Origin: a bacterium
Lineage (GTDB): Bacteria > Myxococcota_A > Bradymonadia > UBA7976 > UBA1532
DNA: 64,000 nt
Assembly: GCA_030427205.1 (NCBI GenBank)
Contig: JAUHXC010000031.1
Coordinates: forward strand, 55,123-119,122
Reading direction: 5' to 3'
Below the pieces are notes generated by a model. The model had not been told where the DNA came from. It worked only from the letters and a program-made list of their open reading frames with translations, and made no database searches. Below are positions 29,949 to 39,377 of this stretch, piece after piece (the first letter of the stretch is position 1; each line of letters opens with the position of its first letter). The position numbers and the translations under genes are program-made.

Positions 29949-32492
29949 TCAGGCGGCGCTCGGTTCGGCCACGTCGATGGCAAGCGTCGGGTCGAGCATA
30001 TAGCCCGCCGGCCGCTTGAGCAGCACGTCGCCCAGGCCCTCTTTGCGCAGCGTCGCGACAGCGACGTAGACCCGGTTGGCGCCCGACGCGTGGCTCATGC
30101 GCTCGCCGGGCCAGCCGGCTTCGAGCAGCCCGTGCAGGTCGATGCCCGCGCCCGGGCTGCGCAGCCGCAGCTCGACCAGCGCGGTGAGCAGCCGGTGCAG
30201 CACGAAGCGTCGGCCCAGGTCGACCCGGCCGCTGCCCGGGGCGTCGAACCACTGCCCGTCGGACGCGACGCGCAGCCGCGATGGCGGCGTCGGGGCCTCG
30301 TGCTCGCCCAGCGCCGCGCGCAGCAGCTTGCGGGCCATCTGCTGGTCCTCGCCCTCGTCGCCGCCCGTGGTCAGGCAGGCCTCCGCCGCCGCTCGATCGC
30401 CGCGCGCGAGGTGCAGGTGCCCTCTCTGGATCGCCGGCACCGCGCGGGCGGCCGGCTCGTCGAGCACCGCCAGGACCGCCTCGGCCTCGGCCAGCGCCTC
30501 AGTGGCGCCGTCGATGTCGCCCCGCGCCGCCAACGCCGCCGCGCGGTGAGCGGCGAAGACCCCGCCATGTCGCCGGTCGCCCCGCTCGGCCAGCACCCGC
30601 TCGGCGGCGGCGTAGTCGTCGCAAGCGGCCTCCAGGTCGCCGGCCACGTGCCGACTCAGCCCCAGATAGCCCCGGAAGACCGCGGCGAGCCGGTGATCGC
30701 CCGCCGCGGTGAGCGCCTCGACCGCTTCCTGTCGCCGGGCGATGGCTTGCTGCGCCTCGCCCTCCGCCAGCAGGACGCCGCCCAGGTTGCCGGTGATCGC
30801 CGCGGCGATGCGTCGGTCGCCGAGGGCGGCCAGGGTGCGGCGGGCGTCCTCGTAGCACGCCTCCGCCTCGCCCAGTCGGCCCGATTCCAGGTGCAGGTCG
30901 CCCAGGTTGCTGGTGAAGATGGCGCCCGAGCGTCGATCGCCCGCCGCGGCGAGGGTATCGAGGGCCTGCTCGTAGGCGTCGCGGGCCTCGTCGGCGAAGC
31001 CGCGCGCGTGGCGGGTGATCGCGATGCTGCCTTGGGCCCGCCCCACGCCCCGCGCGTCGTCGATGGCCTCGAAGCCGGCCAGCGCCGCGCGGTGATGCTC
31101 GGCGGCGCGCTCCAGATCGCCCAGCTCGTGGGCCACGATGCCCAGCTCGGCGTGCGCCGTGGCGACGAGCCCCGGATCGTCGGCGACGCGGGACGCCGCT
31201 TCGAGATCGGCCTCCGCGGCGCGCAGCCGGCCGCGGTGCCGGGCCAGCTCGCCGCGCAGGCAGCGGGCCCAGCCGACGGCCAGCGCCGAGGCGCTCGCGC
31301 AGGCCCGGTCGAGCAGCGGGCGATAGGCCGGGTCGATGGCGCCGGTGTAGAGCAGCGGGCGCAGCGCGCGCAGGCCGTCGGCCGCCTCGTCGGGCGCGTC
31401 GGCCTCGAGGGCGTCGCGGATGGCGGTGACGATGTTGGCCTGGGCGTCGAGCAGCCAGGCGCACGCCGCTTCGCCGTCCGCGCCGTGGGCCTCGGCGGCC
31501 CGTCGGCGCCCCTCGGCGACGTACCACGCCCGATGGCGCGCCGCGGCCTCCCGCATCACCGCCGGCTCGCCCTCTGCGCGGGCGAAGTCGCGCACGATGC
31601 CGAACAGCGCGAACCGCTCGGGGCCCACCCGGCGCACGAGGCTCTGATCGAGCAGCGCCGCGAGGCCATCCAGCCCGTCGTCGCCGAGCACGGCCAGCGC
31701 CGCGTCGAGGTCGAACGGTCCACGAAAGACGGCGCAGCGGGTCAGATCGACGCGCGCGTCGGCGGTCAGCAGCCGCCACGACCACGCGAACGAGGCGGCG
31801 AGGTCGGCCTGCCGCGCCGGGCGGTCGCGCCACGCGCCCCGTCCCAGACCGACCTGGCCGGCGTCGAGCCGCTCGAGCAGGGCCGTCGGCGCCAGGAAGC
31901 GGGTGCGCGCCGCGGCGAGCTCGATCGCCAGCGGCACCCGATCGAGGCGGTCGAGCAGCGCATCGACCGCCGCGTCGTCGGCGGGGGCGCGCCCCGAGGC
32001 GCGGGCGGCGAAGAGCGCGCGCGCGTCGGCGCTGCTCATCGGCCCGATCTCGAGGATCGCCTCCATCGAGACCGCCAGCGGCGCGCGGCTGGTGGCCAGT
32101 ATGGTCAGCTCGGGCGCCGCGGACAGCCAGCGCACGAGCCAGCCGGCGAGCGGCAGCACCTGCTCGAGGTTGTCGCAGACGAGCAGGTTCGGGCCGCGGG
32201 CGCGCAACGCCTCGCCGACGAGCTGCCCGCGTTCGGCCACCGACTCGGCGGTCGGATCCTCCACGCCCAACGCCCGGGTGATGGCGGCCAGGGCGCCGAC
32301 GACGTCCTCCGCCGCGCCCAGATCGACGAAGAGGCCCGGCGGCTCGGCGCCGTGCGCCGCGTCGAGGGCGAGGCGGGTCTTGCCGACACCGCCGGGCCCC
32401 ACGAGGGTCACCAGACGCCGTCGGGCGAGCAGTTCGGCGAGGGCAGCGCGCTCGGTGGCGCGCCCGATGAGGGGCTCGGCGGGTGGATTCAA
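29949..32492 (-). CDS. AfsR/NB-ARC-type ATPase regulator with TPRs and C-terminal winged helix
   Basis: 847 residues from TTG 32492, the only reasonable start just before EPLIGRATERAALAEL; ATG 32570 lies upstream of a TATACT -10-like element and is less likely. The N-terminal ATPase has Walker A GPGGVGKT (32-39), Walker B NLLVCDNLEQV (about 103-113) and sensor TSRAPL, as in AfsR/MalT/NB-ARC STAND proteins. Residues about 450-730 are TPR-like helical pairs (AAGDRRSGAIFTSNLGDLHLESGRLGEAEACYEDA). The last 100 residues resemble an OmpR/PhoB-type winged helix (FVLHRLLTALVELRLR, then ANRVYVAVATLRKEGLGDVLLKRPAGYML). This is a signal-gated transcription factor; target genes are unknown. It is divergent from the small hypothetical gene. 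Confidence 0.8.
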   Translation of the reverse strand: MNPPAEPLIGRATERAALAELLARRRLVTLVGPGGVGKTRLALDAAHGAEPPGLFVDLGAAEDVVGALAAITRALGVEDPTAESVAERGQLVGEALRARGPNLLVCDNLEQVLPLAGWLVRWLSAAPELTILATSRAPLAVSMEAILEIGPMSSADARALFAARASGRAPADDAAVDALLDRLDRVPLAIELAAARTRFLAPTALLERLDAGQVGLGRGAWRDRPARQADLAASFAWSWRLLTADARVDLTRCAVFRGPFDLDAALAVLGDDGLDGLAALLDQSLVRRVGPERFALFGIVRDFARAEGEPAVMREAAARHRAWYVAEGRRRAAEAHGADGEAACAWLLDAQANIVTAIRDALEADAPDEAADGLRALRPLLYTGAIDPAYRPLLDRACASASALAVGWARCLRGELARHRGRLRAAEADLEAASRVADDPGLVATAHAELGIVAHELGDLERAAEHHRAALAGFEAIDDARGVGRAQGSIAITRHARGFADEARDAYEQALDTLAAAGDRRSGAIFTSNLGDLHLESGRLGEAEACYEDARRTLAALGDRRIAAAITGNLGGVLLAEGEAQQAIARRQEAVEALTAAGDHRLAAVFRGYLGLSRHVAGDLEAACDDYAAAERVLAERGDRRHGGVFAAHRAAALAARGDIDGATEALAEAEAVLAVLDEPAARAVPAIQRGHLHLARGDRAAAEACLTTGGDEGEDQQMARKLLRAALGEHEAPTPPSRLRVASDGQWFDAPGSGRVDLGRRFVLHRLLTALVELRLRSPGAGIDLHGLLEAGWPGERMSHASGANRVYVAVATLRKEGLGDVLLKRPAGYMLDPTLAIDVAEPSAA

Positions 32493-32521
32493 CGGCGGCT
32501 CGGTCCGGCTGTGGCCGGCGG

Positions 32522-32527
32522 AGTATA
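32522..32527 (-). promoter_or_regulatory. -10-like TATACT upstream of the AfsR-like gene
   Basis: The minus strand reads GCTATACTCCGCC, sharing TATACTCCGC with the element at 885-890. It sits 30 bp before the TTG start at 32492, implying a short leader, and supports that start over ATG 32570. Confidence 0.4.
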
Positions 32528-32630
32528 GCGCGCCTCGGGCGCCCGCGCTGCCCGGACGGGTCACCCGCATCGGCCGGGCGCCAGCCACCGGACCCACTCT
32601 GCTGCCAGACCCTGTCAGGAGGGGTGTGTT

Positions 32631-32909
32631 GTGATGCGGACGGACCCTGCCGAGGAGCTGCAGATGTCGATTCATCCTCCCGCCGGCGCGCTGGCCGCCA
32701 CCATCGAAGACCTCGGCCTGCGGCTGCGCGGCCGGCAGGTCATCGACGTCGAGCCGCCCATCGAGCCGGGGCACGCGGCGGTGATCGTGCACGTCGATCC
32801 GGCCTGGCCCGACGACGTGCGGGCGATCATCGTGCCGCCGGCCTATATCGAGTGCGCCGGAAGGGCGTTGACCGCGCTCGGCCTCTCGCCAGCGCCCGAG
32901 CGCCGATGA
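32631..32909 (+). CDS. Small hypothetical protein, 92 aa
   Basis: Not recognised. GTG 32631 (or ATG 32634) follows AGGAGGGG at about seven bases. ATG 32664 is a second good start (GAGGAG, six bases) giving 81 residues beginning MSIHPPAGALAATIEDL. The protein is soluble and looks alpha/beta: a helix (LAATIEDLGLRLRGR), strands (QVIDVEPPI, HAAVIVHVDP), and a single Cys near the C-terminus. The two tandem ribosome sites are unusual. It is divergent from the AfsR-like regulator and convergent with the FKBP gene. Confidence 0.6.
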   Translation: MMRTDPAEELQMSIHPPAGALAATIEDLGLRLRGRQVIDVEPPIEPGHAAVIVHVDPAWPDDVRAIIVPPAYIECAGRALTALGLSPAPERR

Positions 32910-32935
32910 GACTGCATCGGACAGCAGCGCATGCC

Positions 32936-32953
32936 ATGGGATCCCATCATGGG
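32936..32953. repeat. Two overlapping perfect palindromes
   Basis: ATGGGATCCCAT (32936-32947) overlaps CCCATCATGGG (32943-32953), so the sequence can form either of two mutually exclusive hairpins. It lies in the 132-bp gap between the convergent small hypothetical gene and the FKBP gene. It may act as a terminator or a binding site. There is no T tract. Confidence 0.35.
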
Positions 32954-33041
32954 TGATGGGAGGCAATCACTCTCGCACCGAGCGGGGGGCGGCGCCCGCG
33001 ACGGCCGCGCGAGGGCGGGGCGCTGATCGCGGGGCGGACGC

Positions 33042-33434
33042 TCAGAGCACCTCGAGCAGCTCGACCTCGAACGTCAGCAGCGCGCCGCCGGGGATGAGCC
33101 CGGGATAGCCCCGATCGCCATAGGCCAGGTCCGACTTGATGTAGAGGACCCACTTCGAGCCCTCCTGCATCATCTGCAGGGCCTCGGTCCAGCCAGCGAT
33201 CACGCCGTTGACCGGAAACTGGGCCGGCTGGCCGCGGCGATGGCTCGAGTCGAACTCGGTGCCGTCGAGCAGCTTGCCGGCGTAGTGCACCCGCACGGTC
33301 TCGTGGGCCTTGGGGCTGCGGCCCTTGCCCGCGGTCAGCACCCGGTACTGCAGCCCGCTGGCGGTGGTCGTGACGCCGTCCTTCTTGCCGTTCTCGGCGA
33401 GGAACGCCGCGCCGGCCTGCTTGTGATCGCTCAT
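33042..33434 (-). CDS. FKBP-type peptidyl-prolyl cis-trans isomerase
   Basis: 130 residues. ATG 33434 follows GGAGG at seven bases. A short N-terminal arm (AAFLAENGKKDGVTTTASGLQYRVL) precedes the full FKBP domain: VRVHYAGKLLDGTEFDSS, FPVNGVIAGWTEALQMMQEGSKWVLYI, DLAYGDRGYPGLIPGGALLTFEVELLEV. The Tyr, Phe-Asp, Val-Ile-x-Gly-Trp and final Phe positions of the active site are all present. It catalyses proline isomerisation in protein folding. The N-terminal arm is short compared with the dimerising FkpA/FklB domain. No signal peptide, so probably cytosolic. It is divergent from the HEAT-repeat gene, with a 105-bp gap. Confidence 0.93.
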   Translation of the reverse strand: MSDHKQAGAAFLAENGKKDGVTTTASGLQYRVLTAGKGRSPKAHETVRVHYAGKLLDGTEFDSSHRRGQPAQFPVNGVIAGWTEALQMMQEGSKWVLYIKSDLAYGDRGYPGLIPGGALLTFEVELLEVL

Positions 33435-33539
33435 CTGAATCCTCCGTCTGAGTGCGCGCCATGCTGGAGCCCGCGACCTGCGGCGTCAACCCGCATTGAC
33501 CGTTGCGCCGCGATCGGCCGCGGGCCAGGATGCCGGCCC

Positions 33540-35933
33540 ATGAGACCGCGCCACATCATCGTCGCCGCGCTGCTCGCCGCGCGCCCGTCCCAGGCCGAGC
33601 CGGAGCCGCCGCCGCCGGGGCCACTGCCGGCGGGTGTCATCACGGCCGTCGCCGAGCGAGACGGTCTGATCGCCGCCGGCGATCCCGAGCTGCATCGACT
33701 CGGCGCCCGCTGGTTGACCGATCAGCGCAGCGCCGAGCTCGACGGGCAGCCGCCGCGCGAGGTGATCATCGAGGTCACCGAGTACACCGGGGAGGGGACC
33801 TGGCAGACCGAATACCGCGCGTATCGCGTGGGCGACGGGCTGCCGACACCTTTCGCGCCGCCGGTGATCACCGGCGGCTATCGCGACCCGGGCTATCTGA
33901 TCACCCGTGACCTCGACGGCGACGGCCGGGAGGCCCTGGTGGTGGTCGGGGACACCGCCGGCGACTCGCCGAGCGCGCTCGATGTCTGGCGTTTCGAGGG
34001 CGGCCGCTGGCAGCAGGCCGTCTGGGGCCCGGATGTCGGCCTGGATTATGTGATCGTCGACGGCCCCGGCGATTGGGGCGCGCTGAGCCCGCCCGGAGCG
34101 CCGATCGTCGCGCTGCGCCCGCAGGCCGGCCGGACGCTGCCCGAGCCGTGGGTCACGATCGATGGTGTGTATCGCCCGTGGCCCGTCGAGCCGACGCCCT
34201 GGCTGGTCCCCGTGCTCGCGCAGGGGGCCGCCGAGCCGGCGCCGCGCCCCCACCTCGTGCTGCCGGGGCTCGCCGTGGCGATCCGCGAGGCCGGGCTCGA
34301 CCCGGGAGCGGCGGTCCTGCGTGACCTGCGCCGACAGCACGCGCAGCTCGACGACACTGGGGACCACGCCGCCCTGCTCGACGCCATGAGCTGGACCGGC
34401 AACGTGGCCGCCGCGCCGCACCTGCGCCGCTTCCTGAATCCGCCGACGGCGCCCGGGCTGCAGGCGGCCGCCGCCGAAGGGCTCGTCCGGGTGGGCACCG
34501 ACGACGACCGCGCGGCCCTGCTCGAACGCCTGGGCCGGGATGTCTCGACCGCGGTCGGGGAGGCGGTGGTGCGCGGCTTCGCCGAGCGGGGTGATCCGCG
34601 GGCGCGGGCGCGGCTCGCCGCCCGGCTGCTGGACGGCGACGCGCCCGAAGTTGCTCGCGCCGGCATTGTGCGCCTGCTGCGCGCCGATACCGCCGCGGTG
34701 CCCGACCTGCTGCGCGCGCTCGACGCGCCCGATACACCGCGGCGCGCCATCGTCGGCGCGCTCTGGCATCTGGCTCTGCTCGATGCCGATCACCCGGTCT
34801 GGCGTCTGGCGTCGGTGGGCCAGGGCGCCCGGGCGCTGCTGACGGATACCGACGCCGAAGTGGCCCGGGACGCGATCCTGCTGGTGCGGGTCGCCGACGG
34901 GCAGGCGGCGAAGACCCTGCAGGGGGCGGCCCGGGACGCTGGTCCGGCGGCGCTGGATGCGCTCATGCGCGCGCTGGCCGATCTCGACGCCGCCCAGCCC
35001 GTCGGCGCGCGGTTGGCCAAGTCGGCCGCCGCCGCGCTCGGCGCGGGGGAAACGGGGGACGCGGCCGATCCGGCGCTGCGGGCCATCCGCCAGCGCCAGA
35101 TCGCGGGCTTCGGCGACGACGCTGACCGCGCGATCGGCCTCGCCGCGCTCGATCCGTCGGCGCCCGACGCGTCGGCGTTGCTCGACGCCTATGCCCGGGG
35201 CCTCGCCGAGCGTCCGCCGCGAGAGGCCGACGCCATCGATCGGATCTCATTGGCGCTGCTGCGCTTCACCGACCGCGAGATGCCCGATCGGGTGCGCCAG
35301 TCGGCGGCGCGGGCGCTGGGCCCGGTGGATCATCCGCGGGTGCGGGCGGGCCTCGGCCTCGCCCTGCGGCTCGATCCCGTCTTCTACGTGCGGGCCGAGG
35401 CCGCCGAGTCGCTCTGGCGCCGGCACCCCGACAGCGAAGCCCTCTTGATCGTGCAGCTCGCGTCCGAACGCGAAGAGCTGGTCCGCGGCGCCATCATCGA
35501 GGCGCTGGGTAAGCAGGGGTCTCCGCGGGCCCGCGCGGCGCTGATCGATCGGCTCGATCACCCGCGGGATGGCTGGGCCGCGGCCCACGCGCTGGCGCGG
35601 GTCCCCGACGCGGCGGGTCTCGAGGTCGGCGCGGTGCTCGCCCGACGCGCCGCCGAAGCCGCGGGCCGCGGCGACTGTGAGCGGGCCCGCACGCTGATCG
35701 GCGCGATGGCCCGGGGCGGGCTGGTCGAGGCGCAGGCGGCGTTGAACGCGGCCATCGCGGCGTGCCCGGGCGAGCGCGCAGCGCTCATCACATCGACCAT
35801 CGACGCATGGCATCGCGATGGCTCGACCGACAGCCGAAGGCGGGTCATCGGGTTCGCCGACGCCGAGAGCCGGTCGATCGCCCGCGCGGCGTGGCACGCG
35901 CTGAGCCATTGGTCAGCGCCGGCCGGGCGATAG
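33540..35933 (+). CDS. Exported HEAT-repeat protein
   Basis: 797 residues from ATG 33540, with AGGA nine bases upstream. The N-terminus MRPRHIIVAALLAARPSQA looks like a Sec signal. Residues about 25-260 are a mixed domain with one FG-GAP-like loop (RDLDGDGREALVVVGD). From about 280 to the end there are repeated helical pairs typical of HEAT/PBS-lyase-type repeats (LLDAMSWTGNVAAAPHLRRFL, VVRGFAERGDPRARARLAARL, IIEALGKQGSPRARAALIDRL, DRVRQSAARALGPVDHPRVRAGLGLAL). Such solenoids act as scaffolds. Partners are unknown. It converges with arsC (17-bp gap). Confidence 0.75.
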   Translation: MRPRHIIVAALLAARPSQAEPEPPPPGPLPAGVITAVAERDGLIAAGDPELHRLGARWLTDQRSAELDGQPPREVIIEVTEYTGEGTWQTEYRAYRVGDGLPTPFAPPVITGGYRDPGYLITRDLDGDGREALVVVGDTAGDSPSALDVWRFEGGRWQQAVWGPDVGLDYVIVDGPGDWGALSPPGAPIVALRPQAGRTLPEPWVTIDGVYRPWPVEPTPWLVPVLAQGAAEPAPRPHLVLPGLAVAIREAGLDPGAAVLRDLRRQHAQLDDTGDHAALLDAMSWTGNVAAAPHLRRFLNPPTAPGLQAAAAEGLVRVGTDDDRAALLERLGRDVSTAVGEAVVRGFAERGDPRARARLAARLLDGDAPEVARAGIVRLLRADTAAVPDLLRALDAPDTPRRAIVGALWHLALLDADHPVWRLASVGQGARALLTDTDAEVARDAILLVRVADGQAAKTLQGAARDAGPAALDALMRALADLDAAQPVGARLAKSAAAALGAGETGDAADPALRAIRQRQIAGFGDDADRAIGLAALDPSAPDASALLDAYARGLAERPPREADAIDRISLALLRFTDREMPDRVRQSAARALGPVDHPRVRAGLGLALRLDPVFYVRAEAAESLWRRHPDSEALLIVQLASEREELVRGAIIEALGKQGSPRARAALIDRLDHPRDGWAAAHALARVPDAAGLEVGAVLARRAAEAAGRGDCERARTLIGAMARGGLVEAQAALNAAIAACPGERAALITSTIDAWHRDGSTDSRRRVIGFADAESRSIARAAWHALSHWSAPAGR

Positions 35934-35950
35934 CCGGATCCCCCGAGCGC

Positions 35951-36388
<438 letters not shown>

Positions 36389-36496
36389 CTGACTCCCCTC
36401 GTCGCTGTCGCTGGCAACATGCCGTCCGGGGGGAGCCGATGCAATAGGGGCTGCCCTCAACCCGATCTGGTTAGCCCATAAGGGGTTTCCGCCGGC

Positions 36497-39178
36497 TCAG
36501 CGCAGCCGATCAAAGGCGTAGCGGTCGCCCTCGCCCGGCGGCACGCAGGTGAAGGTGATCCGATCGATCCAGATCGCGTGCTCGAAGCGCACCAGCCCGC
36601 CGTCGTCGACCTGCAGCTGCCCGCCGCCGACGTACAGCGCGCCGCGCATCCGGCGGTGCGGCCGGGCGTGGGCGACGAGGTCGCATGCGCCGCGCTCGGC
36701 TTCCCCGCGCATCAGCCACAGCCGGGGCAGGGCGAAGAGGCGGTTGCGCCAGTCGACGGTGATCTGGTGCCCGACGATGGGCGCCAGGTTGCTGGGGAAC
36801 CCGTGCACGAACGCGGCGAGCGCCGCCCGGTCGACGAGGCCGCCGAGGTCGAGCCCCAGCCCGGGGTTGCCCGGGTCGTCATCGCCGAGGAAGCCGGGCT
36901 CGCGCGGAGCGAACTGCCGCGCCGAGAAGAAGCGATAGAGCGTATCGACCGCGCCGTCGTGGGCGAAGCCGAAGCCGCGGATCTGCGGTCCGGTGTGCTG
37001 ACCGAAGTCGGGCTGCAGCGGCAGCGAGGCGTCGGTCGCCGGCACCCCGAACATGCCCACCTTCTGGTAGGCATTGCGCAGGTGCGGGATCTTCATGATC
37101 TGGGAGATGCCGTCGAACGACGAGCGGCCATCGCTGCCGAAGAAGCCCGGCCGCTCGACATCGAACTCGGCGTTGCCCGCCGGGTCGAGCGTATGGCAGC
37201 CGTTGCAGTTGCTCACCCCGTCGGTGATCTCGCCGAAGTAGATCGCCCGCCCGCGGGCCTGCATCGGGGTGTCCCGATCGTCGAGCCGGCGGATGGGATT
37301 GGGCGGATAGGTCAGCGCCAGCGCAAAGTCGGTCAGCGCCTGCATGTCGTCGGGATCGATCGGGCTCTCGCGGCCGAGCAGCGTCACGAAGGCCGGCATG
37401 AAGCTCTCGAACGCGGCCCGCTCGTCGTAGGCGCCGCCGTCGGGCTGAACGCTCGCGGCCGACGCCCCGCCCGTGCGATCGCCGCGCCAGTGCATCGGGC
37501 CGTGGTTGTCCATGCCGCGCAGGCTCTGGGTCGACATCGGGCCCTTGAGCGCCTGGAAGTGCACGGTGAACTCGATCGGCGGCTGAGTGATCAGCGGCAC
37601 CAGCGGGTTGGGGTTGAGCACCGTCGTCTGATCGGGATCGCCCAGATCCCAGGCGAGGTGGTCGGTATCGCCGAAGACGTGGCAGCCGGCGCAGCTCGCC
37701 TCGCCGTTGGCCGAGGTGGCCCGGGCGTCGTAGAGCAGCGGTCGGCCGGCGCGGATGGCCTCCGGCTCGGGGTTGGCCAGCAGGTGCTTGTTGATCTCGA
37801 CGCCGGCGGCGAGGTCGATGACCGAGACGCCGTTGTCGAAGCGGGTCGTCACGTAGGCCCGGCCGTTGTCTTCGTCGAGCACGATGCCCGAGGGGCCGCC
37901 GCCGCTGACGGCGATCTGGCGCGCGGGCCCGTGGCGGTCGGCGCGCAGATCGGCCATGTCGAAGAGGCCCAGCGCGCTCGAGCCGAAGCCGGCGACGTAC
38001 AGCGTGCGGCCGTCGTCGCTGATGACCGGGGCCATCGGCGTCGCGATGCTGGCGTCGCGATCGGCGGGGGTCGGGGCGTCGAGGCCGGCGAGGTGCGGGT
38101 TGAGCCAGCGGGTGCGCACCCGATCGTCGCCGTCGAGCAGGCTGATCCGGGCCCGGTGCAGGTCGCCGCGCACGGTCGTGGCGCGCTCGCCGAAGCCTTC
38201 GAAGCGGGTCCGGTTGCGGCCGTCCGTATTGGCCACCACGACCTCACCGGTCTCCGGATGCACCGCCATGCCGAAGAGCACCGTGCCCACGCCGGCCCAG
38301 GCGCGGCCGGCGAGGGCGGCGGGCGGATCGGCGGCGGCGTCGATGGCGAAGACGTCGAGGTCGGGCAGGTCGAACTTCACCAGATCGTCCCAGATGCGCC
38401 CGTCTTCGCTGCGCCAGTGCTCCCCGTCGTGGCCGACGATCAGGCCCGTGGGCAGCTGCCGGACACCGGCGGCGTCTTCGAGCGGCTCCGGGCGCCCGCC
38501 GGCGGCCTCGACCGCGCGGTCGAAGACGGTGGTGGTGCCGTTGCCGGTGCGGAAGCCCGCCGCGTAGACCGTGCGCCCGTCGGGGCTGACCGCCAGCGCG
38601 CGCGGGGTGTCGGCGAAGAGGGTGATGATGGTCTCGGGGCGCCCGCCCAGGCTGCGCCGATCGACCGCGGTCGGAAAGACCCAGACGTCGGCCCGGCCGA
38701 TGCCGCCGGTGCCCAGCTGCGGGTCGGGGCCCGCCTGGCCGCGATGGGCCGTGGTGATGAACGCCCGATCGGCGGTGATGACGATGTCCCGCGGCTCATC
38801 GCCGACGTGCAGCGTGCGCCGGACCACGCCCGGCGGACGGCGGGGGTCGCGCTCGGCGCGGCCGTCGAGCGCGATGATGCTGACGCTGTCGGAGACGTGG
38901 TTGACCGCCCAGATCTCGTCGGGGCCGTTCCAGGCGACGGCCACCGGCTCGACGCCCACCGGCACGCTGCCCACGGGGTGCAGGCCGTCGGCGGCGACGC
39001 GGAAGATCTCGACGGTGCCTTCGGGGGTATTGGCGACGGCCAGCCGGTGGCCGCCGGGGGCCGCGGCGATGGGCCGCACGGGGTCCGACTCGAAGAGGGT
39101 ATAGCCGCTCGCGTCGGCCGCGACGAGCAGGCCGAACGCGATCAGGATGATCGGCAGGTGGGGGCGTGGTGCATCCAT
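36497..39178 (-). CDS. Beta-propeller/multihaem cytochrome c protein
   Basis: 893 residues. ATG 39178 follows GGAGG. A signal peptide (IILIAFGLLVAADASG) directs export. Residues about 30-460 contain YVTN-like propeller blades (GGHRLAVANTPEGTVEIFRVA, AVNHVSDSVSIIALDGR, RALAVSPDGRTVYAAGF, DNGRAYVTTRFDNGVSVIDLA). Two haem c sites follow: SCAGCHVFG (about 496) and NCNGCHTLD (about 657), with an SLRGMDNHGPMHWRGDR stretch and LRNAYQKVGMFG between or after them, reminiscent of di-haem cytochrome c peroxidase/MauG relatives. Likely a periplasmic oxidoreductase or electron-transfer protein. The substrate is unknown. It stands alone, without cytochrome-maturation genes nearby. Confidence 0.8.
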   Translation of the reverse strand: MDAPRPHLPIILIAFGLLVAADASGYTLFESDPVRPIAAAPGGHRLAVANTPEGTVEIFRVAADGLHPVGSVPVGVEPVAVAWNGPDEIWAVNHVSDSVSIIALDGRAERDPRRPPGVVRRTLHVGDEPRDIVITADRAFITTAHRGQAGPDPQLGTGGIGRADVWVFPTAVDRRSLGGRPETIITLFADTPRALAVSPDGRTVYAAGFRTGNGTTTVFDRAVEAAGGRPEPLEDAAGVRQLPTGLIVGHDGEHWRSEDGRIWDDLVKFDLPDLDVFAIDAAADPPAALAGRAWAGVGTVLFGMAVHPETGEVVVANTDGRNRTRFEGFGERATTVRGDLHRARISLLDGDDRVRTRWLNPHLAGLDAPTPADRDASIATPMAPVISDDGRTLYVAGFGSSALGLFDMADLRADRHGPARQIAVSGGGPSGIVLDEDNGRAYVTTRFDNGVSVIDLAAGVEINKHLLANPEPEAIRAGRPLLYDARATSANGEASCAGCHVFGDTDHLAWDLGDPDQTTVLNPNPLVPLITQPPIEFTVHFQALKGPMSTQSLRGMDNHGPMHWRGDRTGGASAASVQPDGGAYDERAAFESFMPAFVTLLGRESPIDPDDMQALTDFALALTYPPNPIRRLDDRDTPMQARGRAIYFGEITDGVSNCNGCHTLDPAGNAEFDVERPGFFGSDGRSSFDGISQIMKIPHLRNAYQKVGMFGVPATDASLPLQPDFGQHTGPQIRGFGFAHDGAVDTLYRFFSARQFAPREPGFLGDDDPGNPGLGLDLGGLVDRAALAAFVHGFPSNLAPIVGHQITVDWRNRLFALPRLWLMRGEAERGACDLVAHARPHRRMRGALYVGGGQLQVDDGGLVRFEHAIWIDRITFTCVPPGEGDRYAFDRLR

Positions 39179-39377
39179 GGGGTCCTCCGGCGTTACGGCG
39201 GCACACGTACATAGAGTGTCGTAGGCCAGCGGCGCGGGTCTCTTTCCCGAAAGTTTCAAAAACGACGCCCGAGCGGATCGATGTCACCGCGAGGCCGCGG
39301 CGTCTGCGCGATGCACGCCCGGGGATGGCACCGATCGGTGACATTGGGCGGTCCGGGCGCTCGGGTTGTCGCCGCCG

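Noticed and set aside
32570..32966. Upstream ATG starts for the AfsR-like gene
   Set aside because: They precede the TATACT box, overlap the divergent gene region and add a non-conserved Arg/Gly-rich tail.
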